A stretch of 64,000 nt of DNA from Brasenia schreberi (Eukaryota > Streptophyta > Magnoliopsida > Nymphaeales > Cabombaceae): positions 13,469,501 to 13,533,500 of the forward strand of contig JAYKKT010000086.1 in assembly GCA_036023115.1 (NCBI GenBank), written 5' to 3'. Below are positions 33,218-45,281 of this stretch, piece after piece (position 1 is the first letter of the stretch; every line of letters starts with the position of its first letter). The notes below the pieces were generated by a model. It was not told the DNA's origin. It ran no database searches and saw only the letters and a list, made by a program, of their open reading frames with translations. Made by a program: the position numbers and the translations under genes.

Positions 33218-35531
33218 TAGTGTTATTCGTATCTCACCATATCATATGATTCGGTACGATAAGTATCATATCATGAAATACCATGATACGATACATGACT
33301 TTATATCGCATTACACAGAGCATCGTACAGTATCATGTGATACAACACCGTATCGCACGATACGACAAAGGACCCAAATAGAAACCCTTATTTTTGCGGG
33401 TTTCTAGCTTGTGTTCGCGGCTGGCCAAGGCTCTTCGAGGCTCCCTCTAGTGGTTCTCCCCCACCTTGGCGTTTAAGACTCGAAAAAAAGTGCTCTATGT
33501 CGTCCGTGCAAGGCTCCTAACTCGGATTATGATATATTTTTTGTGTTTTTTAGAATTTTTTTCTTTGTATTTATTGTTTTTTTGGGTGTTATTTGCGCTT
33601 TTCTGTTTTTCATTGACAAAATATGAAGTTACAAAGTGCGTGAATATGATTTTTATTGCATTCGTGAAGTGCTATTTGAAGATTGGGGATTTATGAAGTG
33701 CTTTTATTTTCAGGTTTTTGAGTGGATTAAAGTGTTCAATTAAGATGGTAAGAAGGGGTGTTAAGGACTCCCAATCTCGGTTTGATGATTTGGAATGATA
33801 GTGGGGTATAGAAGTTGAGGAAAACATATTAAAGATAAAATATTTGTTTTGTTAGAGGGTCATTGGTGGTGGAATTTCACGATTGAAACATCACCTAGCA
33901 GGGACTAGGAAAGAAGTTTCTCTATGCATGGACAAAGTTAGAAAATTTTCAAAAGTCATTAAATGACAATGTTTACAGATGATTGATAGCATATATGAGA
34001 GGAGACTGATGGTAGAACAGAGGTTGGTAGTAATAGTTCTTGACCATTAACTAGAGGAAATAGAGTTGTTGAAGATTTTGCAAGTGGAAGTGGTAAAAGG
34101 AGTAGAGGAAGAGTTTCTTCTGGCATACATTAATTTTTTCCTCCTAGCACTACATATTGTACTCAATTAAAAATTTATGTTGTTATGGTTTTAAAACAAC
34201 TCCATGATTCAGAGAGTCATGAAAGGAGATATGATGCACTATCATGGCAAACGGATTAACAGATAGGCGATGAAGGACTTTGTTAAACTTTCTTGTCTAC
34301 TATCCTAAATGATCTATGTTTTTTAGATCTCTAGACATGTCAGAGGAGAGACATATTACAGTGATCCTAAGGGAAGAGTTTTATAAGGTGATATATGAGG
34401 TTGGGATAGAGAATGTAGTCCGATTCATTACATATAATGCAACTAACTATAAAGTAGTTGGGGAGGAGTTAGCATATACTTGTGGAACTTTCTATTGGAC
34501 ACCATGTGCAACCCGTATTTTAGATCTCATCCTTGAGGATATTGGTGAGATGGATGAGATAAAGGTAACAACTGAGTGTTGCCAAGATATCACCAAATTT
34601 ATTTACAACCATGCCTTTGTATTATGTATGATGATATATACAGATGGTGCAGAGCTCCTTCGTATAGCAACAACTCGGTTTGCAACTAATTTCTCATCTG
34701 TACAGAGCATTGTGAGACAAAAGAAGTCTTGAAGAAAATGTTCTCCTCAGATGAGTGACAACAATTTGTAGAGTTGCCTCAAAATAGGAGAAATAAAAAG
34801 TTAAATGAGATTTCAAAGAATCTTCAGTATATTTTAGAATGCATGTGTTAGACTATTAAGGATTATATATCCTTTAGTGAAAGAAATTGGAGTGTCTTTG
34901 AACACATCCACACAAAAAACTGTAACAGATTGGAACATAAGCGGCTTAACGACTTAGTTTTCATTGCGGCTCTAATAGAGGTAATCTTGTTATTTACTAA
35001 TTATTTATCTTTCTTTCTTTTAGGTAATTAAAAAAGTTAAATAGAGAAGAAAACCGATTTGATCCAATAAGTTAGGATAATTTTGATATATTAGAGGAGT
35101 GAATTATGGATGATAATGAAGAAAATACACTCTTAACCGAAGAAGAAATTGCATGGATTAATTTGGAAGGAGCATAACAACATCAAGGAGATGAATATTT
35201 TGATTTTAAAGTAGAAGGTGGTGTTGATCTTCAACAAGGAGAATATGAAGATTATTTAGTTGAAGATCAATGTAAATGTATTTCATTTTTTGCTTCAAAA
35301 TATATAATTCTTTTCCAATTATTAAATAGTGAATGATGAATATGTAATAAACTTTTGCATTATATGAATTCTTTGCAATTATCATATTTTTTTCCTATTT
35401 TTCTTTATTTTTTTAATTTTTAGTATTAAATTACGGTACACAATGATATGATACCTGTCGAACAACACTGATCTCAACTACGGTATCGTGGACCAAAATG
35501 ATACACGATATGCTACGCATCGAATAACACT
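33218..35531 (+). mobile_element. hAT-superfamily transposon inserted in the Copia element
   Basis: The left end reads AGTGTTATTCG (33219-33229) and the right end CGAATAACACT (35521-35531), an 11-bp perfect terminal inverted repeat. Flanks TATCTTGC (33210-33217) and TATCTCAG (35532-35539) fit a decayed 8-bp target duplication. Both flanks are Copia RNase H sequence on minus, so the insertion splits it. Coding remains on plus: a BED-finger-like piece near 33870-33920 (GGGISRLKHHLAGTRK), a DUF659-type transposase core at 34316-34732 and the dimerisation-region relic to about 35270. Subterminal ACGATACGATATCGTA-type repeats occur on both sides. The element is defective. Confidence 0.8.
34316..34732 (+). 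pseudogene. hAT transposase core (DUF659-type) remnant
   Basis: A 138-codon open frame. FFRSLDMSEERH opens it, then VGIENVVRFITYNATNYKVV where the family has VTDNAxNYK (the catalytic Asp of that block is replaced by Tyr). YWTPCATRILDLILEDIGEM (family CAAHCxDLxLEDI) and ATTRFATNFSSVQSI follow. This is the RNase H-like catalytic region of plant hAT transposases with DUF659. The frame closes after RQKKS, and the continuation is in other frames with stops. It is non-functional. Confidence 0.8.
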
Positions 35532-36928
35532 TATCTCAGTTGTGGTAGTGGCTGTAGCTCTATATTTTGCCTCTGTAAACGATAATGACACATTTTGTTT
35601 TTTACATCTCTAAGAAATAAGAGAATCACCTAAAATACATAAAACAATGGTGGAAAAAAAACTCATGATGATGTTAGAATGATCCCCCTTTAAAGTTTAT
35701 CCTTTATATATTATAATCCGCATAACCACACTCATGTGTATACTGATGGGGCTTGTTGAAATTGATTTGCCACATGTACTGCATATGTTATGTGTGGTCT
35801 AGTGATGGTAAGGTACATCAAGACTCTTATCATCTGTATGTAGGGAGTATGATTCTCTCATTTTTTCTCATTTGTAGTCCTCAACTTGATCCCTATCACT
35901 TCGGGCGTGCTTTCTTGTCATCTGACCTGTTAACAATATCACTAGCAAACTTTGTTTGTGATATAAAGTAACCTTTGTTATTACGGGTTATTTCTATTTC
36001 CAAAAAATAACTAAGAAGTCCAAGATTTTTCATTTCAAATTCTTTCAAATCTTCTTTTGTTTATAATATTTCATTTTCATTACTTCTGGTGATGATCATA
36101 TCATTTACATAAAAAGGTAGAATCACATACCTGCATCAGTTTTTCTTACAAATAAGGCAGTATTAGTATAACAAGAGCGAAAATTTCATGCATACATAAA
36201 ATACTCAAATTTACTAAACCAAGCCTTAGGAGCTTGTTTAAATTCATATAAAACTTTTTTTAGTTTAATAACACAGTTACTTTGAACAATGAATTTTGGA
36301 GGAAGAGCCATATAGATATATTCACTAAAGTTTTCATTCAAAAAAACATTTTTAACATCCAATTGATATATATCCCTTTCTTTAATTTATAAATAGAAAT
36401 TAAAATATGAACAATAGTCATACGAGCAACCAGTACAAATGTTTCCTCATAATCAATCCCATATTCTTTGAAGTACCCCTTACCCACAAGTCTAGCTTTC
36501 TACCTTTATAGTTTCGAAGGGGCTTAGACTCACTATGAATTTTAACTTTCTAGACCCATCTACAACCAATAATTTTCTTTTCCTTGGGTTTTGGAACAAT
36601 ATCAGAAGTTCAATTTCTTTGTAGAGATTCTAACTCAACATTCATAGCTTTCCACCATTCTAAGTTATTTTTTGCTTGTTCATAATGGTTCGGTTGAAGA
36701 ATACTTATATGGTAGCTTTGTGATTTTTAAGTTGTGGTTGAAATGATTTATAAGACACAAATCTTTGAGGAGAATTTATGATTCTTTTGCTATGAGCATT
36801 ATCATTTTCTCTATTCCTTCTTATATAATGATGTTGAAAGGGTCTTAAACCATTTTCTCTTGTTTCAAGGTTTCTAGATTCATCTTTTAGTTGAACCATG
36901 CTATCATCTTGCACTTCCTCATTCTCAT

Positions 36929-37210
36929 CTAACCTTTCATCCGATATTTCATCAAAAAATGTATAACTATCTTGTGTGCTTTAATATTCATTTCTATAAT
37001 AACATTCATCTTTAATGAATTTGACATCTCTAGACATATAGAGTTTATCTTCTTTTGGGTCATAATACCTATACTCCTTTTCCCTATACCATACCGAATA
37101 AAAATACATTCAATGGCCTTGGAAGTTAACTTATCATTTTTATCGGTATAAATATAATATTTACACCCAAAAACTGTCAATTGATCGTAACTAGGTTTAT
37201 TAGAAAACAA
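36929..37210 (-). pseudogene. Copia integrase C-terminal piece
   Basis: A 93-codon frame reads KPSYDQLTVFGCKYYIYTDK, then NDKLTSKAIECIFIRYGIGK. This is the conserved Copia block after the integrase core (LxVFGCxxY, KxxxRxxxCIFLGY). The same block in the plus-strand Copia is near 47210-47330. It is part of the minus-strand element; neighbouring frames are broken. Confidence 0.75.
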
Positions 37211-39299
37211 TTTTTCGATGGGATAACAATTTTAAGTTTTGATGATGGTATTCTATTTATCAAATATGCGGATATTAGAGCGGCTTCGGCCCATAAATGT
37301 TTGAGAACTTTACTAGCTAATAACAAAGTTATAGTAGTGTTAATAATATGTTTATGTTTTCTTTCGGCTAAACTATTTTGTTGTGGGGTTTTGGTTAAGA
37401 TTTTTTATGCTAAATTCCATTTTGTTCAATATAGTTTTTGAAGTCATTTGAGAGATATTCACCCCTGGAATAGGTCCTTAAGATTTTGATATTAGTTTCA
37501 AACTGGGCTTTATCATATTGTGAAAAGTCAAGAAATATTTAAAAACTTCTGATTTATATTTCAAGAAATATATCAAAGTGTGTCAAGTGAAGTCATCTAT
37601 AAAAATAATATAATAGGTCACTCCTCCTTTTGAGGTAATGGGAGAGGGTCCCCAAACATCAAAGTGTACTAATTCAAACGCTTTTGTGATAAAAGTTCTA
37701 TCGCCAAATGGTAAATGATGTGTTTTGCCAAAAATACAATCTTACAAATGAAATCATTCTTTTTATTGATCTTTATCGATGAATAATTTTTATTTTGTTT
37801 ACGTCAAGGTGCCACAATTTTTTATGTTAAAGGCCAAAATCATTACAAGTAATCCCACAAGTTTCAAAATTTGACATAATTAAATTATCCATGGCGTAGA
37901 GACCTTCTCTATATCCTTGCCTAATCATGTTCTTTGATAGATGATTTTGCACCATACATCCATTTCATGAGAATCTAACAATGTAACCATTATCACAAAT
38001 TTGAATTAAGATTTAATTTTGGTATAAAATATACTTAGGTATTTTAAAAGAATTACTTTTTAAGTTTCCAATTTCTTTACCATCAAGTTTAGTTCCATCG
38101 ACCGTAAATACTTGTGCTCTAGTTTGTGTGTATTTGTCTAACAATTTATATTCATTAGTCATGTGAAAAGAAGCATCAGAATCTAAAAATCAAGGCATAT
38201 CTTGGCCTTTAAAAGAAGATGATAGTACCGACCCGGAGATGCTTGCTTTTCCCTTGAGCATTTCTTCAATATAGGCCTTGTTCTTTGATGATAACACTTC
38301 CTCCTTGTGATCAATGATCGCAACATGGGAAAATTTCTTCCATAATAAAGGACACAAAGTCTCGATGTGTCCTTGCAATAATGACAAATTGTGTTCTTAT
38401 TGGGTCAATGCACCACATTATTCTTGATTTGCCCATTGCCTTCACTAGCTTTCACACGTGGAGGTTTTTAGATTCTCAAATAATTTTCGGATCTAGATGT
38501 AGAAAGAACCTCTTCTTTTTTATCTTTAATGTTCTCTAATATAGTTTTCTCTATAACTAAATCGGCTAAAATTTGATAGCTTTTGGGTCTTGGTTTTCTA
38601 TGAATCAAGTTTGATTTAATGTTTTTAAACTCATCTTTTAATATCTTATAAAGAAGAAAAAATATTGATTGTCAAGATACTCTTAAAACTCATCCATACA
38701 ATGTAATTTTTTGAATTTATCAAAGCTCCAAAGTTGGTTCCAAAGGTTTGAAAACTCATTATGAAAATCCCTAATGCTCATAGAACGTTGTTTGAGCATT
38801 ACCATTTTTTTATAAATTTATTTGAAAAACAAAATCGTCTTGAGAATGAGTTTTTATAAGGTATTCTCAAGTATCAAAAGCATTATCAAACATACTAATT
38901 CGGCTACAAAGCTTTTATCTATATTTCAGACAATAATCCAAGTGATTTTGGTATTGTACTTCTCTCATTTTTTCAATTCTTGTTTATGTTTCTCTTGTAA
39001 TTTGAGAAAATCATCGTCATCATCACATCCTTGCTCTATCCATTTAGGTTCTTTGATCATACCATCAATATAATCCGAACAGTCTTTGAAAATAAAATAC
39101 TTTTTCATTGATCGTGCCCAACTTGGATAAGAGTTTGACACCAACAAGCAACAAAAACTCACTTTTCTCTTCCATTCTTTTCAACAATAATAAAAAAGAC
39201 GAAGAATACTTTCATTCAAATGTTTTTAAAATTTTGAGGATTGATACGAATCCCAATGCAACTTTTATCGAACTTTTTAAGCTCTCATATCATGTAAAA

Positions 39300-39545
39300 A
39301 TATCACTAATATCTTGTCAAAGTAATTCACAAACTTAAACACAAGCAATCACGAAGGATCCTTAACAAGCCAAATGAATCACCAAACACTTGGTGTACAA
39401 GCCAAACCGTATATAAAACAAGTCAAGAGAGCACAAAAAGCTCTAATGAATTTATTCACAACAACCTCTATTTATAGAGGCTAGGGCCAGCCCATTTGGT
39501 GCCTGTGCCAGGGACATGCTGGCCTAGTGGCCTAGTCCTATTACA
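39300..39545 (-). repeat. 5' LTR of the minus-strand Copia
   Basis: On minus it begins TGTAATAGGACTAGGCC at 39545 and has a TATA box TATAAATA at 39476-39469. It runs about 245 bp to a decayed primer-binding site. U3 includes GTCCCTGGCACAGGCACC, matching the short 3' LTR piece. Confidence 0.65.
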
Positions 39546-39710
39546 TAGGTCCTAAATAGGCTTCATAGGCAATCTGACCTAATAATACAAACAAGAAGCT
39601 GATAGAAAAGAAAGACATTGGAAGCATTATGATCTAATGCATAGTGAGGAAAAAAAGGTCTTTGACATGTTTTTAATGTTGGACATTGAATATTCCTTAT
39701 GTCCATACAA

Positions 39711-40380
39711 CAAAAACAACAACTAAGCCTTTTCTCATACTAGACGGGGTCAATTACATGGATTCTTTGTTTAAGCCCTATCATGTGCCATGTTAGCAGT
39801 TAACTCACAATAAGCTAGATCATTCTTTATTGTTTCTTTCCAACACTTTTGTGGTTGTCTTCTACCTCTTTTAATACTTTCAAAATCTAGTTTTTCGTAC
39901 CTTCTTACGAATTCTTTTTTGATATTCTTTTTATATGTCCAAACCACCTTAAACGATATTCTCTCATTTTATCCTCTATTGGTGCCACACATAATTTATT
40001 TATAATAACCTCATTATCTATACGATCTTTTCTTGTATGACCACTCATCCATCTCAATATCTTCATTTCTATCACAAACATCTTTTGTACATGTTGATGA
40101 TTAACTGCCCAACACTCATAACCATAAAACATAGTAGGTCTAATTGCTGCTCTATAATATTTATCTTTTAACTTTAATGGTATCTTCTTTTCACAAAGAA
40201 TACTTGATGCTCTTCTCCATTTTAACCGACCAACATTAATTTTATGCGTAACATCTCCATCAATTCTTCCATCATTCTGAAAAATTGATCCTAGGTATTT
40301 AAAACTTTTCTTTTGGGGGATACAATGTGTGCTAATTTTAATTTCTATGTCCTCTTAAGTAACCAAATGATCAAACTTAC
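39711..40380 (-). mobile_element. RTE LINE 3' fragment
   Basis: On minus it contains the thumb and C-terminal domain ([47 protein letters not shown]) and the 3' tail GGCTTAGTTGTTGTTTTTG. It is a 5'-truncated copy of about 670 bp. The C-terminal part is open for 75 codons (40132-39905) and then shifts. Confidence 0.85.
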
Positions 40381-40751
40381 TAGATGGGGTCGGCTGAGTG
40401 GAACTTACTTATTCATAAAAGAAAATCAAGAAGCAATGAATCATTTGGTCGCGAAACATGATCTAAGATAGAAGCCAAATGGTACTCAAATATGAAGTGA
40501 AAAGGTTGCATAAAAAACATAGCCAATAATCAAATAATACATATTAAAAATTATAACTTAAAGTGCAATTGGATGGAAAAGTAGATGAATGTCATGTTCG
40601 GTAAGCTAAATAAAAGATATTTTCCGTGCCATTCTTGTGATACGAAATTTAAAAAGTTGTTATCTAAGTGAACAATTTGTACTTTCATTTTATTTTCAAT
40701 GGAATAACATGCAGAATGCCACTATGCTCGGTGGAATAACATGCAAAATGC

Positions 40752-41018
40752 GACCCATGTAAGGGATCATCCTATGGTCATTCCCATGCCCGGATAAAGG
40801 AGGAGAGTGCGTTAGGTAGTCGACAGCCAGCCTAAAACTTTGTCGGGTCTCAACTGATGCAATGTTTGTAGCATAAATGCACCGGATCCCATCCTAACTC
40901 CAAAGTAAAGCATGATTTAATGAGAATAGTACCAGGATGGGTGACCTCCTAGGAAGTCCTCATGTTGTACCCTCTAGATGACCCCACCTAATATGGGGAA
41001 AGGCTTAGATAAGGTAAG
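40752..41018 (+). mobile_element. Composite retroposon: RTE leader + 5S rRNA + RTE 3' end
   Basis: Three modules lie on the same strand. The first (40752-40852) matches the RTE leader at 7868-7965 (CCATGTAAGGGATCA, GGATAAAGGAGG, CGACAGCCAGC-TAAAACTT). The second (40855-40973) is a 5S rRNA-like sequence. The third (about 40976-41012) matches the RTE 3' end (GACCCCACCTAATATGGGG, AAAGGCTTAG). CATGCAAAATGC (40740-40751) and CATGAAGAATGC (41019-41030) may be a target duplication with two changes. Module 5S carries a Pol III internal promoter, and module three would be the signal read by RTE reverse transcriptase, a SINE-like layout. A similar CATGCAGAATGC at 40708-40719 weakens the duplication argument. 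Confidence 0.7.
40855..40973 (+). rRNA. 5S rRNA-derived sequence (pseudogene or SINE head)
   Basis: The 119 nt align end to end with plant 5S rRNA. Best-kept parts are AATGCACCGGATCCCATC, TAGTACCAGGATGGGTGAC and GACCTCCTAGGAAGTCCTC, then GTTGTACCCT. The C-box region (GGATGGGTGACCTCC) is essentially intact. The A-box is changed (AGTAAAGCATGATTTAA for the usual AGTTAAGCGTGCTTGGG) and the first 25 nt are diverged. It is a single copy embedded in RTE-derived modules rather than in a 5S tandem array, so it is not a functional rRNA gene. Confidence 0.85.
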
Positions 41019-41030
41019 CATGAAGAATGC

Positions 41031-42096
41031 TAGATTCTTGTTGGGTCAAGAATTGAGTCATTGGATTATTAAACCATGGTTATACTTGCAAAGTAGTTGC
41101 TGGATATTATCATTGGAGATACCAAAACCAAAAGCAGTTCTTTTGAACAATAGGTTTTCTGGCTACATGACTTCTCAGTTGTTGTGGTGCACGTTGGGCG
41201 CACTCCTGCAATTATTTTTAGAAGAGGAGAACATTTTTATCGTTTACTTCCAACAAGAACTTTCTTCGCCTCTCTTATATATACACATCTGACAACTTCT
41301 CACATCTTCATTTATGATCTCTCCAAGTGCTACTAAACCTTAATTGCTTCTTGCTTATTTGATCTTCCATTGTTTCAGTTGTGTTTAGGTAGATGTATCC
41401 AGTGAAATTTTCAGATGATGAGATATAATTTCTCAATTTCCATACCTACTTAGGAGGTGATATATGTGTGCCTAATCCCCTTTTCTCTTTCCTTTGTCAA
41501 CTTGTTTTGCTTTTCTTCCACATTTATGTAACCTCTTGCACGGGCCTTTTAATCAATTCTTCTTCTTGCTTATCTTATTCCATGAATTGTTTTGTGTCAA
41601 TATAGGTTTTACATGTTTAGATTGTTGCCAACCAGCAGTTAAATAGTTCACGATTCTTGAGTAAAAATGGCCTTCTAGATGTTCTTATAATTGCCTTTTT
41701 GCTCAAGACATTCTTTATTTCGTGGTTAACAAATGAAGTTTGAAATTGAAACATCATGCTGAAGTTGTGGCAGAGCTGGAGAAAGTAAAACTTCAGTAAC
41801 TAATTTTTGTCTTATGACTTGTAATTTCCTGTCTTCCTCTTTTTCCCTAAACATGGCCTCTATGTTCTGACTTGCCAAACATGGTCGCTGTGTTAAAATG
41901 GTGATAACACTTGGGCTTTTTCTTGTACTTTTACTCACTGTCATCTAATTAGGGTAAAACACATTGTACGATTGAACAAATTGTTGTTTATATGATTATT
42001 AAGAGTTTGCAGTGCCTGGAGTCTGATGCTAGTGGTAGTTTGTGCTAAAAATTTGTGTTGAGTTTTCATTTGTAATATATTTGCATCCTATTACAG
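41031..42096. other. Stretch without recognisable genes
   Basis: T-rich sequence looking like intron or intergenic DNA. I searched for the DDT-domain exon that should precede 42097 (encoding the SMWELASVLNFL-type helix) and did not find it. Confidence 0.4.
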
Positions 42097-42492
42097 GCAA
42101 TCCCTCCTATTACCAGGATGGCACTTGGGCGTGCAACCTGGGTAACAGTATTATGCAGGAAGCTGAGAGACTGGTGGTATTGGGTGTGTAATCTTCTTTG
42201 CCTTACTCCATTTTATAGTGCCAGAAATTCTGCTATTATCTCAACTTTGAGCACATTTTCATCTGCCTTGTCAATTGATGCAGGTTGCTGAGGGAGAGAT
42301 CCCTATTGTTGCATCTCATGGGTCAGTGACTTCTGTACTGATTTAGCATTTAGGAAAAATGTGTATTTGCACATCTTTCTAATGATTGTCTGATCACTGA
42401 TGTATTACAGGACTGAAATACAGCTGTACAAAACGCTTGAGCCTTCTTCTCGTGTAGTAATTTTGAAATCTCTCTGTGATATTCGTGTAGAG
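42097..42492 (+). pseudogene. DDT-domain protein (DDR4-like) gene fragment, three exons
   Basis: Exons 42097-42183, 42284-42321 and 42411-42492 join in frame through GT-AG introns of 100 and 89 bp. They read AIPPITRMALGRATWVTVLC, then RKLRDWWYWV, AEGEIPIVASHGTEIQLYKT, and SSRVVILKSLCDIRVE. This is the middle of plant DDT-domain proteins of the DDR4 type, nuclear partners of ISWI chromatin remodellers. The usual DWWPWVAEG is DWWYWVAEG. The preceding exon (DDT helices 1-2) and the following one (after IRVEQ, with the DIRNYID-type helix) are not found nearby. I read it as a duplicated gene fragment rather than a working gene. Confidence 0.75.
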
Positions 42493-43464
42493 GTATTCTC
42501 ATCTTTACTACAACACTCTGATGTTATGGAGGTGATTGATAATATAGCATGACTCTCTCTCTCTCACACACAACATATGCATGCGCAACTGTGTGTGTGT
42601 CACCTGCACATTAATGCATATTTCTAAGTGGCCCTTTCTGCTTTTTGTAATTTTGGTAACTGTTGTTCAACTTGCAAAATGGAACCTTTGCAAGTAAGTT
42701 TCTGTGTTATAGACCACACGTTTCTGATGGCCAAAAAATTTTAAGGTAAGGAGAAGTATTGGAGAAGCAAGGCACAAGATGGAGTTAATAATTAGACAAT
42801 AACCAAAAGACATTATAGAAATCAAGGCACCACTGAGAGAAGGCAACAATTGAAGAAACATCTTCCGATTTAAATATTTGCAGTGCCCTTAAGCATGCAT
42901 TTGTGTCATATGAACAAATAAATTTGCAAAAAAGCAATTTGCTATCTGATATTGAAGGGTTGCAGCCAAGGCAAAGTATAAGCTTTCTTTCTTTTGCAAT
43001 GGATGTTGGAACAAGTTCTCTAATCTTTTCATTTCATCGCTATGGATTCTGGTTTCCAAAAATATGTACACGATCCTGATCACCTGAATCAGTAAAGAAA
43101 TCCTATGCTTTTTTTATGCAGGCCATGTCCATGTACCTCTCAACTTCCCTTACAATTTCCAGATCCCACTATAAGAACATACGCAAGAAGCTGATGTCAT
43201 ACTCAACAAAGTTTATACAAGACTAGGCCATGTCACACGAACACTTCTATCAGGGTATGGTACCCATTTCCGATAATCTACACCCAATGTCTGTAACTTT
43301 TCCTGTGTCTGGTTCAACATTAATTATTTTTAGATATTCTCTTAAACAAAAAAATCTAATTTAAAGAACACTTTAGTGCCATGTCAAGGCACACTTTGTC
43401 GCATATTGACCTTTGTAACTTTATCAGTTAATAGTAACTTATCAATATTCATTTTTTCTTATAG

Positions 43465-43755
43465 TTTCATGACCGCATTGACTACAGGCAGTACGAGTTT
43501 TTGGACTCAGAAGCTGACTCGTCAAAGCCTGACAAGCCTGATTCCACTGGGAGGCAGTCGGATGCAAGTGATAGTGTAGACTATTCAATGGAAAGCTGTG
43601 ACTCTCGGCTAGATGAGGAAGTTTTGGAAACAAAAGATTACGGTTCTTCTCACTACCTGCAGTCGGCAATCACAGACTCTAGAGAACCCCTTGCGAAACC
43701 AAATAGTCCAGGCATGATATTGAAAGGCAGACGAAAAGGAGATTTCTGGACTTGA
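43465..43755 (+). pseudogene. Acidic C-terminal exon of an unrecognised protein
   Basis: After a good acceptor (TTTTTTCTTATAG) an open exon of 97 codons reads FHDRIDYRQYEFLDSEADSS, then SDASDSVDYSMESCDSRLDE, ETKDYGSSHYLQSAITDSRE, and GRRKGDFWT before TGA. It is Ser/Asp/Glu-rich and looks real by composition. A one-base shift at the end would continue into LNELAPGTGFDDGPGGSM and stop at TAG near 43829, so a frameshift probably truncates it. I do not recognise the family. It is not obviously the C-terminus of the DDT protein just upstream. Confidence 0.45.
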
Positions 43756-44421
43756 ATGAGCTTGCTCCAGGCACTGGTTTTGATGATGGACCTGGTGGTA
43801 GCATGGCTAAAGATGAAAACGGCGATTAGATCTCGAGGAGAAGCTAAGGGATGAAGCACTCCCTTCGCACCTGTAACTTGTAGCTGAAACGTACTTTGTT
43901 CTCGGTGGTTGTGGTCTGCAACTCAAGGTCCGGGATGTGTAATAATTTTGATGATTTCTCATGAAGGTGTTCTTGGATGTCAATTCGTTTTCACGAGAAA
44001 CATATAGTTGTAACCTCTTTTCCAGCAGAGGGCGAAAGTGATAATTGAAAACGTGTAGATAATTTGATGTTCATATCTCGTTACATTCAAGGCCACATGC
44101 CATTTTTGGTGGATAAAACATAGGAAGGTTTCCCTTTTCCTTCTGCTTAGTATGTTTTTCCTCACAACTTTTAAATCGATACACTCAACCAGAAAAAAAA
44201 TCGGTACTTAATGGGTATCTATTTGCTTATGGACGGTACTCAACACCTGTACACGATAAAACAGGTTTGGCCGCCATTCCCCATGGATAAGATGATTAAT
44301 GAGAAAAGCATGCGAAGGAAAAGGCTCATATAGATCAATTTCAATAACAATTCCATGGCAGTCTTGGATTATATCTTTGCCTTGATCAGTGTGGCGATCA
44401 CTTTGTTGTGCACTCATTTTC

Positions 44422-44538
<117 letters not shown>

Positions 44539-44765
44539 ATACATGCATCTGCATCTGTTAGCATTTGAAGGTGTTGCTTGTTTTGGATTATTCAGTTGGG
44601 AGAGATCATGTGTGACTCGTCCACGCATCGCCTTCCACCGGCAGATTTTATGGCCTCTGTTATCACCCAATGGACCAAGGTGAAACCCAAAAGATAGGCC
44701 ATACTTGGCATCACGCACGGTCTGGTCTTCACAGATAAAAGTTTCTAAAAGGAAAGGGTTCCGTG

Positions 44766-45135
44766 TGTTAAAGAACTGGGCCAGAGTGGCCCGGGCCTGG
44801 CCCACTGGGCCATCAGGGCCAAGGCGCCCAGGGCCACTAGCCGTTGGAGGCTGGCTGCAGCCAACCCTCCTCTTTCCCCTCTTGAGTCTTTAACTCTCTC
44901 TCACTCTCTTTCACTCCATTTTCTCTATAAATACCTCTTTAAACCATTGTAAATTCAAGCATTTCATAGCTAATGAATAAAGATTATTTATTCAAGCTTG
45001 TGTTATGTTTATTCTCCTTTTTGCATGCACTTGTTGCTCTCGGCTATTGCCTTTTCTAAGGCTTTGATTGATACTTTGTGGTGTTGTTCACTCATTGATA
45101 TTCCACAACTATATTGAAGTATAATCTTCATTACA
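44766..45135 (+). repeat. 5' LTR of the Copia element
   Basis: 370 bp with TATA box TATAAATA at 44926-44933, an AATAAAG signal near 44975, and the hairpin AGCCTTTTCTAAGGCT-like (here TGCCTTTTCTAAGGCT) near 45048-45063. It ends ATTACA before the primer-binding site. Confidence 0.95.
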
Positions 45136-45281
45136 TGGTTTCATAGTCATTTCTTGATCGTAGGAGTATTTTTCATCATCTCGAAAAGCGTGTTGGTCAT
45201 ATTTTATATTGCTCATCGCTTTGAAAAGCGTGTCAATCGTATTTTGTAAGTTTACCTCTTTAGTTTCTTTCCCCTTAAAAT

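Larger units (their letters stand above)
32838..39545 (-). mobile_element. Ty1/copia element, minus strand, split by a hAT transposon
   Basis: On minus: 5' LTR (39545 to about 39300), a decayed primer-binding site near 39297-39281 (TGATATGAGAGC resembling the initiator-Met type), gag with a zinc-knuckle-like region around 38.4 kb, and protease around 38.2-38.1 kb (DSDASFHMT). Integrase lies at 37.9-36.9 kb, RT at 36.9-36.0 kb and RNase H at 35.95-35.54 kb. The RNase H is interrupted by the hAT element and continues below 33217 to a short piece of 3' LTR starting at 32901. Many stops and shifts occur. Domain order protease-integrase-RT-RNase H is Copia-specific. It lies against the truncated Tat RT at 32835. 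Confidence 0.8.

Noticed and set aside
40855..40973. Functional 5S rRNA gene
   Set aside because: It is a single copy, with altered A-box and 5' end, embedded between RTE-derived modules and not in a tandem array.
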